Shown: piece by piece, positions 1 through 10,359 of the stretch
How the letters are laid out: the number at the start of each line of letters is the position of its first letter
Position numbering within the stretch: position 1 is the first letter of the stretch
Source: Carya illinoinensis
Taxonomy: Eukaryota; Streptophyta; Magnoliopsida; Fagales; Juglandaceae
Reading direction: 5' to 3'
Length of the DNA stretch: 64,000 nucleotides
Assembly (NCBI RefSeq): GCF_018687715.1
Contig: NC_056767.1
Span: 8,452,001 to 8,516,000, forward strand
The notes under the pieces: generated by a model
The model's input: the letters and a program-made list of their open reading frames with translations, nothing else
What the model was told of the DNA's origin: nothing
Databases searched by the model: none
Program-made: the position numbers and the translations under genes

Positions 1-1740
1 TGATCCCTCTATTGCTCTATTTTATGACTCTTCTACAGAAATTCTGAACTCCTCAAATAGTTCTTCCATTGCTGCACCCAATCCAATTGATGCGTTTGAT
101 GGACCACCTACCACACAGCCATTCCTCAGTCTTCTCCACTCCCCGAACCTTGTCGTTCTAGTTGGGTATGTGTTCCTCCTGCTCATCTTCATGATTATCA
201 TTGTTTCTCTGTCCTTGTCACCCTCCACAAGCCTCACAATTATCGTGAGGCTTGTACTAACCCTCTATGGCAGCAAGTTATGTCTAATGAATTGAATGCT
301 CTTATCAAAACACAAACTTGGGATCTGGTGGACTTGCCTCACAGTAAAGCTACAGTGGGATGTAAGTGGATTTATAAAATCAAGACTCGAGCAAATGGAT
401 CAATTGAATGCTACAAGGCTCGACTTGTTGCAAAGGGGTTCACCCAGGAGTACGGGATTGACTATAAGGAGACTTTTGCTCCTGTTGCTAGACTTACCTC
501 TGTCAGATCTTGTAGTTGCTACTGTCCAACGCTGGGAACATTTTCAAATGGATGTTAAAAATTCCTCCCTTAATGGTGATCTTACTGAAAAAGTTTATAT
601 GTAGTCTCTACCTGTCTATGATCATCCTCTACATAAAGTTTGTCGTCTTCGTCGCACACTTTATAGGGCTCAAATAGGCTCCTCGAGTTTGGTTTGAGAA
701 GTTTCAGTTAGTGGTTTGTCAACAAGGCTTTCTTTTTAGCCCATATGATTACACACTCTTTCTTCGCACTACTGGGGCAGGTACTATTCTTCTTCTTCTC
801 TATTTAGACGATATGATTCTTATTGGTAATGATATTGTTGGTATTCGAGATCTTCAAACTTTTCTTAGTCAAAATTTTGAGACAAAGGATTTGGGGCATC
901 TTAACTACTTCCTTGGCCTTGAAGTTACTTCAAGTCAAGATGGTTATTATCTCACTAGAGCCAAATTTGCCTCTGATTTACTTTCCAAAGCTGGGTTGAC
1001 AGATAGCAAGTTAGCCACTAGTCCCCTTGAGTAGAATATTAAGCTCCTAGCCACTGACAGTTCCCCACTTGCAAATGCAACACTTTATCAACAATTAGTT
1101 GGCAATCTCATTTAGCTTACTGTCATTAGGCCTGACATTTCATATGTAGTTCATTTGGTCAATCAATTTATGAGCGCACCTCAATCTACCCATTTTGTTG
1201 TAGTTCTTCAAATTTTAAGCTACGTCAAGGGTACTCTATTCATGGTTTGCACTTCTCATTCCCAGTCCTCTCTAGAGCTATAGGGATATTCTAATGCAGA
1301 TTGGGCTGGTGATCCTATTGATCGTCACTTCACCACTGGTTATTATTTCTTACTTGGTACTTCTTTGATTTCATGGTGTAATAAGAAACAGTCCATTGTT
1401 GCCCATTCTAGCACTGAGGCTGAGTATCGTGCCCTCACGGATACGACATATGAACTTTGTGGTTACGCTGGCTTCTGATAGATATGGGTGTTCCTCAATC
1501 ACTACATTCTCCTCTTCATTGTGTTAAACATAGTGCCATCCAGATTGTGCACAATGATGTGTTTCATGAGCGTATCAAATATATTGAGATTGATTGTCAC
1601 TTCATCCGCCACCATCTTCAGCAATGTGTCCTCCAGTTACATTCAATTCTTCTAATGATAATCTTGCTGACATTTTTACGAAATTACATCCATCTGGTCA
1701 GCTTGGTGATCTTGTTTTTAAACTCCAATTGACTTTGCCA
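1..1740 (+). pseudogene. Ty1/copia pol remnant (integrase-RT linker, RT, RNase H)
   Basis: This is the 3' part of a copia polyprotein; the 5' part lies outside the window. In pieces spread over several frames I read the RT start (KCWIYKIKTRANGS-like, then YKARLVAKGFTQ at about 410-450), the RT active site as YLDD near 805-820 (YVDD is usual), DLGHLNYFLGLEV at about 885-925, the RNase H motif EAEYRAL near 1420, and the terminal HERIKYIEIDCHFIR and ADIFTK-like segments at about 1570-1685. Frameshifts (for example near 505) and stop codons break it, so it cannot be expressed whole. The order of domains and the LTR directly downstream identify the element. It is not closely similar to the other copia elements in the window. 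Confidence 0.9.
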
Positions 1741-1759
1741 CCAAGAATTTGAGTGGAGA

Positions 1760-1953
1760 TGTTAGTGTATATATTTGTATCTTAGAATATCTCTAGAATA
1801 TTATATCATGTCGTTAATTTCTTGTAATTATTCTAGGTTAGAATCTTTCCTATTAGTTGTATTTCCTTATTTACTTTGGCCATATTCAATTATATATAGG
1901 CCTCCTTTGTATAGTTTGAGATGTATAGAAATATACAATTATATACACTAACA
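1760..1953 (+). repeat. 3' LTR of the copia remnant (194 bp)
   Basis: The LTR starts TGTTAGTGTATA and ends TATACACTAACA, a 12-bp perfect terminal inverted repeat with TG...CA ends. Directly upstream, 1744-1759 reads AGAATTTGAGTGGAGA, a plausible polypurine tract. A TATA-like run TATATATAGG lies at 1891-1900. The partner 5' LTR is outside the window, so the target-site duplication cannot be checked; TAAAT would be the right-hand copy. Confidence 0.88.
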
Positions 1954-2210
1954 TAAATATCAATCCTTTGGAGAATGTGCAGACGAGACATTCAAGACAC
2001 ATGTTTGATTACTCTATTTGGGACTTAGGGGCAATGAAATCACTTTAAAACAAACATTAACAATCAAATGCCTGCCAATTGTATAAAATTATGGAACGTA
2101 TATACAGCAAAGTAATAGCAGCTTAGAAGTACTGGATGTATAGTGTATAGCAATCTGAATTTTTCTCCTTTTGGTAAGGGTATGGTGAGTTTTTCTCCTC
2201 GTTCCTTGGG
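1954..2210. other. Unassigned spacer between copia LTR and LINE
   Basis: I see no recognisable gene, repeat end or motif in this 257-bp stretch. It may be old host sequence or the 5' leader of the LINE that follows. Confidence 0.5.
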
Positions 2211-2228
2211 AACAAAGAGTATAGTCTT

Positions 2229-3080
2229 TTGCATAGTTTGTCTGAAGAGTTTGTGAGAATGGAGGATGAGTTTTCTAATCTCTACGAGGGTATAAAATTG
2301 ACTAAAGAAGGGAGACAACAAGTAGTTGTACAAGAGGAAGATGTTATGATTTCGAGGGTAGCAAATAAGGAGGTGCATAGAGGAGCTTTTAGAACCACAA
2401 TGACCAAAATATCAAAAGTTGAAGGGCACACAGTTTTGAAAGAAGTGGAATGTAATAGGTTTTAATCAAGTTTCAAGGGGGAAAAGGGAAAAATAGAATC
2501 ATGCAAGGGCGTCCATGGTCCTTTGATAAGTATCTCGTGAGCTTAAAAGAATGTGATGGTGATGTAGTGTCTGAAGATATTAGCTTATCCTCTGAACCAT
2601 TTTGGATACAATTTCATGATATGCCTTTTGCTTGTATGATTAAAAGCATGGGGGGAAAGGCTTGGTTCAACAATAGGCCAAGTGATTATGGTAGATGTTA
2701 ACGATAGTGGTACGAGCTGGGTAAAGTTTTAAGAGTAAAAGATTCTGGTAGACATCACAAAACCATTGGTGAGAGGTTTTTTCTTAAACATTGGAGATAG
2801 GTTTTGGATTTCCTTCAAATATGAGAGGTTGTCCAACTTCTGTTTTCATTATGGTATAATTAAACATGCCAATAGAAGGTGTACAAAGTTGGATTTAGTA
2901 GGTTAGGAGACAATATGTAGATTCAATATGGCACATAGTTAAGGGCAGGCATATAGGCCAACCAAAGTGGCATTCATAGAAAATCTCATAGAAAATCGTG
3001 AGGAGTTTGGGAAAAGGAAACCACCGGCGACATTAAATAGGGTAGCTCTGCTAAGTTATGTCTTGAAAATGACAAAAAAG
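2229..3080 (+). pseudogene. LINE ORF1 remnant (DUF4283-like, CCHC knuckle)
   Basis: Conceptual translation across frames gives a start resembling plant L1 ORF1 (SLSEEFVRMEDEF), then FRTTMTKISKVEG, IMQGRPWSFDKYLV at about 2500-2545 and EPFWIQFHDMPFACM at about 2596-2640. This is the DUF4283 pattern of plant LINE ORF1 proteins. A CCHC-like knuckle, CFHYGIIKHANRRC, is at about 2839-2880; the second cysteine appears replaced by tyrosine. Several stops and frameshifts are present. In live LINEs this protein coats the RNA and accompanies it to the target site. Confidence 0.75.
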
Positions 3081-3569
3081 GAAAGGAGCTACGAGAGGAT
3101 GCAATTACAGATCTAGTACTACAAGATTCCACAAAATTAAGAAGTAATCAGTTGATAGATGCTGAATTGGTCATAAGTTCAATGGAGGAAAGCAAGGTAG
3201 TGTTGACCTATAACAACTGGAGACAATTTCAAAAAAGAATGATTCTTCAATCATAACTTTTATGTGGGAAAATGAAAAAATTTTATCCAAGATTTCAGTA
3301 AGCAACTTGATGCTAACCTTTCCTCATAATGAAGGTCACATAGTTGATACCATGCATGGCAGTAGCCAGATATGTTTTCCTTCTACAACCCTTAATAATA
3401 TGGTTGTTAATGTGGACAAAAAGAAGACATAAAAGAAGACATTATCCAATTGGAAAAGGAGAGCTAGAGATGGAAAAATAAAGGGATACTGTTACAAAAA
3501 CCAAAATCCACCCTTTTATTAGGGATGACCAACAAACATAATTGGCAGAGGTTGTCCAATAGACCTGCC

Positions 3570-4415
3570 AAAGATTATGATTCTATTATGCTGGAACTAT
3601 CGGGGGGGCTTAGGAACCCTTGGACATTTTGTGAACTCCATCTTTTGGTGAGCGAAAAGCTCACACTCTTGATTTTTCTTATTGAAACCAAGTGCAAAAG
3701 AGACATACTAGAAGCTATTCATAAAAAATTGGGGTTTGAAAGCAGTTTCGTGGTTGATAGTATTGGGAGAAGTGGAGGTATTGCTTTTCTATGGAAGAAG
3801 GAAGTACAAGCTGAAGTAAGTACTTTTTCACAGAGTCATATTTCTCTGATCATAAACAATTCTATCATGGATAAGAAATGAACTTCGATTGGTTTCTATG
3901 GGCATCCTGTAGTAGCAAAAAGGGTGGAAAGTTGGCAATTGTTGAGGCTGATTAAGCCTAGCAATAAATTAACATAGATGTGCATGGGGGACTTTAATAA
4001 AATTATTTCTCTAGAAGAGAAGTTTGGAAAAGCATTTAGACCATACAAACAAATGAAAGTATTTAGAGAAGTACTAGAAGAATGTGAATTAAGTGATTTG
4101 GGCTACAAGGGGTATAAATATACATGGTGTAATAACATGGAAGGAATAGAGTTCACAAAAGATAGATTGGGCAAAGTGTTGGGGAATAGTGATTGGCATT
4201 CCCTCTATGATCTTATAGATATTTATATTCTTCCTGTCCAAAGCCTTGATCACTACCATTTGCTCATTTCTTGCCCTAATCAAGAGAGGGATTTCATGTG
4301 TACGCGGAAAATTTTTAGATATGAGGCCAGTTGGGCAAGAAGGGAAGAATGTAAAGATGTAATGAAGAAAGCTTGGGGGTGTTCACTTCTTTTTTCTAGT
4401 AAAGCAGAGACCACA
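3570..4415 (+). pseudogene. LINE endonuclease domain remnant
   Basis: The N-terminal motif of plant L1 endonucleases (WNxRGLGNPW) is present at about 3590-3620 but split between frames by a run of seven G residues, which suggests a one-base slippage. FLIETKCKRD follows near 3675-3705, then GGIAFLWKK near 3775, the GDFN catalytic-domain motif at about 3985, DRLGKVLGNSDWHSLY at about 4161-4208 and a decayed SDHxPI motif (SLDHYHLLI). The enzyme nicks target DNA to prime reverse transcription. The frame is cut by solo LTR A1 at 4416 and carries other lesions (a stop near 3880 and an alternative start near 3978), so it is not functional. Confidence 0.85.
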
Positions 4416-6565
4416 TGTGGCACCCCTGACTCCCACGTACAACAAAGCATAAATCGTGACACTAGGATGATTACAACACAGGCCACACATCCCAACAACA
4501 AGTACTTAGTGCTTAGTGTGTGAACATGCACATAGGTATATAGAAATAATCGCAGCAGAAAATAAAATAGTCAACTAAGTACTAGAATTTTTAATTACAG
4601 AACCGAATAAATAAAAGTCCTTCAAAAAGTTATATAGTTATCCAGCATTATAAAGTAAATGCCAATATACAACAGCCAAATAAGAAAACAGATCCCATAG
4701 CCAACAAGCGACCACAAGTCATTCCTTTGGCGGAGCCAATCCCTTTGGCTCGACGTCAACCTCTACATCAAAATCTATGATTAAATAATACATAATTGTG
4801 GGGTAGGAATACCACGTGAGATTATGAGTCTCAGTATGGAACCAACCAAACAATCGACCAAATAAAAGATTTTTAAACAACCAACATGTATGCATGCACA
4901 TGATTAAACATTCATGAGACCAAAACCATCATTTTTTCTGAAATGACCACTTTTCGAAAGCATGCTAAAATTCTCATTTGGCCCAAAACATGCCATTAAA
5001 TAGCATCCGCCATTTTCTCAAAAAATGGCTCAAATATAAATCTACCATTTTCCTAGAAAATGGCCCTCGTATCAATTTAATCATAAACCACCATTTTTCC
5101 AAAAAATGGCCTGACATATCTATTTATCATAAACTGCCACTTTTCCAGAAAAATGGCCCATATAAGTATCTATTAATTCAGTCACTATAGACGGGAATCA
5201 TAGGAGGGACTTACCACCATCCCTATAGCTTGCAATGTAGGCGGGAATCACAGGCAAGACTATACCACCGTCCCTGATCCCTACATTTCCTTTTTCTTTC
5301 TTTCATTATTTTCAATCCATTCATTACGCATGTACCCCAAATCCTTTCTTAACACAAAAAACCTTGTTTTCAAACATGATACATGAAAGTGCATGCAAAC
5401 AGTTGATTTGATGTCATGGCATAACACATATAAGATAAAAATACACCAATCACAGTCCAACTCCACAAATAAACCCATCCTCAAATCCAGCCCAAGGCCC
5501 CCATCCGACAACAACCACAATCCATAAATCCACACTTCTTGGATCCAAGGTCCGTCACAACTAATAAGATTGCAGAAAATAAGTTGGTGTAAAAATATAC
5601 TTAAATCTTAATAAATTTTTTGAAAAATTACTTACAATGGCAGAAGGAAATTTTAGAAGATCAAGGGTGACGCCAAAAGTGGCTAAGCAGCAGTGGACAT
5701 TGATTTTACAAAGACTAGCTTTGTGTTCAAAATAGGGAAAATAGAAGAGGAGCTAAGGGGAAGCTTGGGCTAGGCATGGAGGAGCTAAGGGAGGTTGGAG
5801 GAGCTAATGGTGGTTGCTGGTGGCTGTGGGTGGCGGCATGGAAGGCAGATTGGGGCCAAAGAGGTAAATCCTAGTGAGAGATAGAGAGATCATGTGAGGG
5901 GCAGCTTGGAAAGAATGGTGGTTGGGTTAGGTGACTAGGGTGTTCACCTCACCAATGGATGGAGAAATTGTGGGTTTTGTGTGCTGTAAAGAGAGAGAGT
6001 GGCTGAGAGATGGAGGTTGGGTCTACTGAGGTGGTGGTCATCGGTGTGTGGGGAGGTTGGTGAGATGGGCGGTGATGCCACAAGGCGGCACACGGCTGGC
6101 TGGTGATTTAGGGATGCACGGGTAGAGAGGGGAAGGGGAAGAGTCGGACGTAGGGGAGAGGAAAAAGAGAGAGGGAAAGAATAAGAAACAAGAAGAAAAG
6201 AAAAGAAAAAAAAAAGAAAAAGAAAAAGGGAGGGAAATTAGATCAAGGCCCTTCATGTTGGGGTCTTAAAACTGATTCAACGAAGAGGATTAAAACAATA
6301 GTTTAAATCAAAAACACAGTAACTAAGTGAAATAAAATAGTAAAACCCAACAATAAAAGTAATTTAAAATAAAGAGCCAATAAATAATAGACAGTAAATA
6401 ATAACGAGAAAAGCTCATTAAAATAAAGTACACAACTTAGGTAGTGATAACGATTAAATACAATAAGAATAATAATAATAATAATAGTCAATTTAAAATA
6501 AAAGAACTAATAAAATAATTAGTAAAATAACTAATTAAAAACACAAGGAAATGAGGGATGTCACA
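4416..6565 (+). mobile_element. Family A solo LTR, copy A1 (2150 bp)
   Basis: It begins TGTGGCACCCCTGACTCC and ends GGATGTCACA. It is flanked by identical pentamers CCACA at 4411-4415 and 6566-6570, the signature of an integrase-made insertion. It shares its overall plan with the copies at 16364-35383 and 18540-20602: a GACGCCCC-type start, a GGAATCACAG/ACC block, a TGGTGGCTGTGGGTGGCGG block near 5815-5835, a purine-rich tract before an AT-rich tail, and TGTCACA at the end. No PBS, gag or pol is present, so it is best read as a solo LTR left by recombination. It is the most decayed copy, with CpG largely changed to TpG or CpA. The strand follows the TG-to-CA reading. Confidence 0.85.
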
Positions 6566-6610
6566 CCACAAAGAGAGGCTTTGATAGTTGTAGGGACAAG
6601 CTGATTTGTT

Positions 6611-6807
6611 GGGCCTGGCTTGGATATAAGAAGTGTTTCATCTCATTTCATCTCATCATTATAACTTTTCCAAATTTCTACACAAAATATAATAAACAAT
6701 TCAAAATTTTCAAATTCTAAAAAAATAAGAATATTAAAAATTAATATTCTAATAATATTTTATTCAATTTTCAACTTTCATCTTAACTCACTATCTAAAT
6801 GGCACCT
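6611..6807 (-). mobile_element. hAT-like MITE (GAGATGAGATG family), copy 1
   Basis: A short AT-rich non-coding element interrupts the LINE between its endonuclease and RT parts. It starts GGGCCTGGCTTGGATA and ends ATCTAAATGGCACC, imperfect inverted repeats of about 16 bp. Just inside are TTTCATCTCATTTCATCTC on the left and CATCTTAACTCACTATC on the right. The internal part is AATATT-rich. I could not find a clean 8-bp duplication, so the exact ends are uncertain. From memory, similar GATGAGATGAG elements are abundant in Fagales genomes; that link needs a database check. Confidence 0.65.
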
Positions 6808-8290
6808 AAAACAATTCATGGCAATCAAAGAAAGCTTATAACTCAGAAGATAGAAATGACTAGGGAGCTGCAATTTTTTAACCAAGGTCATTCCATTGTG
6901 TCTATTAAAGACTTACAAAGAAAAGTTTATTGTTTTCTTGAAGATATGGATATGAAGTGGCGCGAGAGAGCTAAACAATGATTGATGCAAGAAGGAGATA
7001 GGAATACCAAGTATTCTCATATGTGTGCAAACCAAAGGAAGCAAGCTAATTGAAATACAAAAGGTATCAAATGGAGAGGGGATTTATGCAACAAGACAAG
7101 AGGAGATCATTAGCATGTTCCAATCCCTTTTATTAGGATCTATTTACTACATCACAACCAGAAGGGATTACTGAAGTACTAGCACAAATTGGCCCATTAG
7201 TAACAGAAGACATGAATATTGCCTTGCTAAAAGGCTTTTTTAGAACAAAGACAGAAAATGTTGTATTTGAAATGAATCCTTTTAGCTCTCTAGGACCAGA
7301 TGGGTTTCGAGCTATTTTCTATCAAGATCATTGGAGTATACTGTGGAGTGATGTCATTGGTGCAATTAAGGAAATCCTTTGTACAAGGATGGGATTTGAT
7401 GATGTGAATACAACTTTCATAGCCCTAATTCCAAAGAAACAATCTCCCATTATAGTGTCTAATTATCACCCTATTAGTCTTTACAATGTTTTCTACAAAA
7501 TAATTACAAAGGTGTTGGCAAATAGGCCAAAACTTATTCTTCTAGGGATAATATCTCCAATACATAGTACTTTTATGCCAGGTAGACTAATATCTAATAA
7601 CATTATTATGGCATATGAAGCTATGCATACTATGTAAAATTGAATCAGACGAAGAAAAGAAAGGCTACATGGCCATTAAGCTAGATATGTGTAAGGCGTA
7701 TGATAGAGTTGAATATAATTTCTTGAAAACTGTTATGCAGAAAATGAGGTTTGACAACATATGGATTGAATTAATTATAAAGCATGTAAGCACTGTCAGT
7801 TATTGATCTATTCTCATAAATGGAATCCCACAAGAAGATTTTAAGCCATCAAGAGGAATAAGACAAGAATATCTTTTATGCCCTATCTATTCATTCTATA
7901 CTCTAAAGTATTAAGATCTACTTTGAATTATGCTAAGCAACAATGACATATCTTAGCAATCCCACTTGCTCGAGGCTTTTTACACATTAACCATTTATTT
8001 TTTGCATATGACAACCTTATCTTTTGTAAGGCAATTCATTATAATGTAGTAGACTTTTTAGACTTCTCGAAGTATATGAGCAAGCATTAGGTCAAAGATG
8101 AAATATAGAAAAAAATCAATATTATTTAGTAGCAATACCAGTAAAGAAGATCAGGAACTCATCTTGGCCACAACAAGATTAGAGCATCAGTATCTTATCT
8201 AAAAATTTTGGGGCTACCTTCCTATTTGGATAGACACAAATCCAAAACTTTCAAATCAATCCTAGCAGAACACAACATCTTCCAACTTCA
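6808..8290 (+). pseudogene. LINE reverse transcriptase remnant
   Basis: The part after the two insertions reads in pieces as an L1-type RT. WRERAKQ and GDRNTKYSH at about 6958-7020 match the conserved pre-RT segment of plant LINEs. The block 7212-7637 contains NPFSSLGPDGF, IALIPKK and SNYHPISLYNVFYKIITKVLANR, and FMPGRLISNNI. The next piece has KLDMCKAYDRVE at about 7677-7712. The catalytic F/YADD motif near 8006-8016 is changed to AYDN, and GLPSYL at about 8209-8227 marks the thumb region. Frameshifts and stops separate these pieces. The altered catalytic motif alone would abolish activity. Confidence 0.88.
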
Positions 8291-8299
8291 CCAACTTCA

Positions 8300-8645
8300 A
8301 TCATTTAGGAGATGCTTGGGGAATGAGACGAGATGAGAATTTTGTAAATAGTAAGATGGTTTGTGAATAGTAATTAGATAGTTTGAGTCAAGTATTTCTT
8401 GGATTTTGGGAAAGGAGAGAGAAAAAGTTGAAAAAAAAATTATAGAATTAAAATCTTGTTATAATATTCTTTTTTGGGATTAGAAAAAGTCAAATCGTTT
8501 TTTGTTTTATATTTGAAAGTTTGAAAAAGTTGTTAGTGATTAATTTTAAAGTGTTTGTATTTGAATGATATGGAAGGAAATAAGATGTGAGATATGATGA
8601 GATGGTATAGAATGAGATAAAAAAAAACTCTTCCAAACTTCCCTT
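8300..8645 (+). mobile_element. hAT-like MITE (GAGATGAGATG family), copy 2
   Basis: It starts near GGAGATGCTTGGGGAATGAG, followed by ACGAGATGAGA, and ends near GAATGAGATAAAAA then CTCTTCCAAACTTCCC, whose complement GGGAAGTTTGGAAGAG resembles the start. Internal GAAAAAGTTG and TTTTATATTTG segments resemble the reverse complement of copy 1, so this appears to be a longer relative in the opposite orientation. It is non-coding. No convincing duplication was found, so the ends are approximate. Confidence 0.6.
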
Positions 8646-8749
8646 TAATCTTCAGGAAAATCATTCAAACATCCAAGCTAACATGTTCCTAAGTAAAACA
8701 ATAAAAGTAAAAGGAGAAGTGATAGGGAAAGAGAACTTACAATGGCCTA

Positions 8750-10073
8750 TGATGAGTGCACGAAAGTGCACTCTAAATACCCTATTATTGGATTAAAATG
8801 TTAAAATATTGTGAATAGAAATCATAGGAATTAATGTGTATTATTGAATTGAGTTTCTATTTACGTTGGAATACTCTTAAGCAATTTTTTATGTTTAATT
8901 TTAGAGTTTATAAAAGATCAAGTCAAAGTTCAGTCAAATTCAAAGGATGAATTTCATGGGGTTTGAAAGCAATTTGGATCAAGAAAAAAAGGCAAAAAAT
9001 CACAAAAGAAAACTGCAAGAAGTTCAAATCCGAAATTTGCTAGGAGACAGCCTGGACAAACTTTAGTATTTTGATTGTAAGTTTCTACTCACATATTGAA
9101 TTGATGCAATTCTTGATGTATTAGAAAGCTATTGTAAAGGGCTATAAATTTGTCCCAAATAAGTGTTTCTACATTCAAAATCATGAAGTACGTATATGGC
9201 TGCCAAGATTAATCCTAAAATTTAGGCGATTGTTTTATGCGGAAATTATGAAGACATTAGGATTTCTTTCCTAGCACGAAATATGGGGGAGGAGAGGCAT
9301 AAGAGATAGATTTGAAGAGAGGATAAAATCACTTTCACGGCCACCGTTTGCTTTATTTTTATTTGGAGATGTTTGTTATCCATTATATTTATGGGTAACT
9401 AAATTCTCAAGTAGGGTTAGGGATGAACTTGCACATTAGATGGTATTTTTAATTTATGTATTTGATTTTCAATTATTAAAATTCTTTTATTTGATCATTC
9501 TCAATTAATTTTTGATATTTTCTTCCAATAATCATAGAATTTAGTCTGTTTATAGATTCAGCCACGCTTTTTTTATTGAATAGATTGGTTCTTTGATTAT
9601 ATTTGGATCAATTAATTATCTATATTGATTTAGTTCAGTTCTTTGCTGCAATATCATTTCCTGAGTATATTGTCGTCGTTGGATTTTCTCAATAGGGATA
9701 ATAATTTACGTATTTTAGAAGTGGTGAATGATTTTTCAAAGGGTTCCCTTTGGTTTAATTTTGATTCATAAATCTATACCTTCCGATTGGAAATTTTGGG
9801 AATTGAGTTATTCAATGAATTAAGAATAATTAAAATACCATATTTGTGCAAGGGATTTTTGACGCTCTACTATTCGTCAATTTTGAGTACTTCTTCCATT
9901 AGTAACTTTGCTTCACTTTAATTTACATTTAAAATTAATTTTTTTTCTCCATTAATTATTTAATATTTTTATTTACTTTCCTTGTTCCTTCTGCTATTCT
10001 TTTAATTTGTCCCATTGTGGAATTGACACCCTAAATCTGTGCTACAACTATCGTGTTATTCTTTGGGCGTAAT
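8750..10073 (+). repeat. 5' LTR of Athila-2 (about 1.32 kb)
   Basis: It starts TGATGAGTGCACGAAAGTGC and runs to about 10073, just before the PBS. The first ~690 bp align with 57437-58123: shared landmarks include GTGCACTCTAAATAC, GAGTTTATAAAAGATCAAG, CATGGGGTTTGA, GGAGACAGCCTGGA and GGGCTATAAATTTGTC. The 3' end is worn (TA in place of CA), so its exact base is uncertain. Relative to the 3' LTR it lacks about 26 bp near 9272, including a TTATATAAG box. Confidence 0.85.
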
Positions 10074-10082
10074 TAAGTTTTG

Positions 10083-10101
10083 GCACTGTTGCCGAGAAGA
10101 C
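10083..10101 (+). other. Degenerate primer-binding site (tRNA-Asp type)
   Basis: TTTTGGCACTGTTGCCGAGA, ending near 10098, corresponds to the intact TGGCGCCGTTGCCGGGGA of Athila-1 at 30056-30074, with only transitions separating them. That sequence is the complement of the 3' end of plant tRNA-Asp(GTC), including CCA. Its place just after the LTR sets the LTR boundary. Confidence 0.75.
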
Positions 10102-10359
10102 GGTAGAAGAATTGTTAGATAGTTTTTTTTTAGTAATTTGTAAAGGCGGTAACTTCATTCTCTCTTTTAGCTTGCTGCATCTTTATTTTATTTCCTTTTT
10201 CTTTTTGTATTTTTTTTTGTGTTATATTTTTCTCTACTTTGCATGCACAGGTATACAGACGCCTTGGGTCGGTTTGCTTGTAAACCAGTGTTAGAGTTAT
10301 AGTCAGAGTCTAATTTTTCTAATCATTTGTTTGATAATCCATCTAGTCCCAAAAAAATA

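Larger units (their letters stand above)
2211..8290 (+). mobile_element. Decayed L1-type LINE, split by a solo LTR and a MITE
   Basis: Three coding blocks in the order expected for a plant L1 retrotransposon lie on the plus strand: an ORF1-like nucleic-acid binding protein (about 2229-3080), an apurinic-type endonuclease (about 3570-4415) and a reverse transcriptase (about 6808-8290). The solo LTR at 4416-6565 duplicated the pentamer CCACA of the LINE and separates endonuclease from RT; a MITE-like sequence at about 6611-6807 follows it. Neither a poly(A) tail nor flanking duplications of the LINE can be seen. The RT part stops without its usual C-terminal RNase H or zinc region, so the 3' end seems lost near 8290. 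Boundaries are approximate. Confidence 0.85.

Noticed and set aside
4280..4531. Minus-strand ORF of 83 codons
   Set aside because: It spans the LINE-A1 junction at 4416, so it cannot be an ancestral gene.
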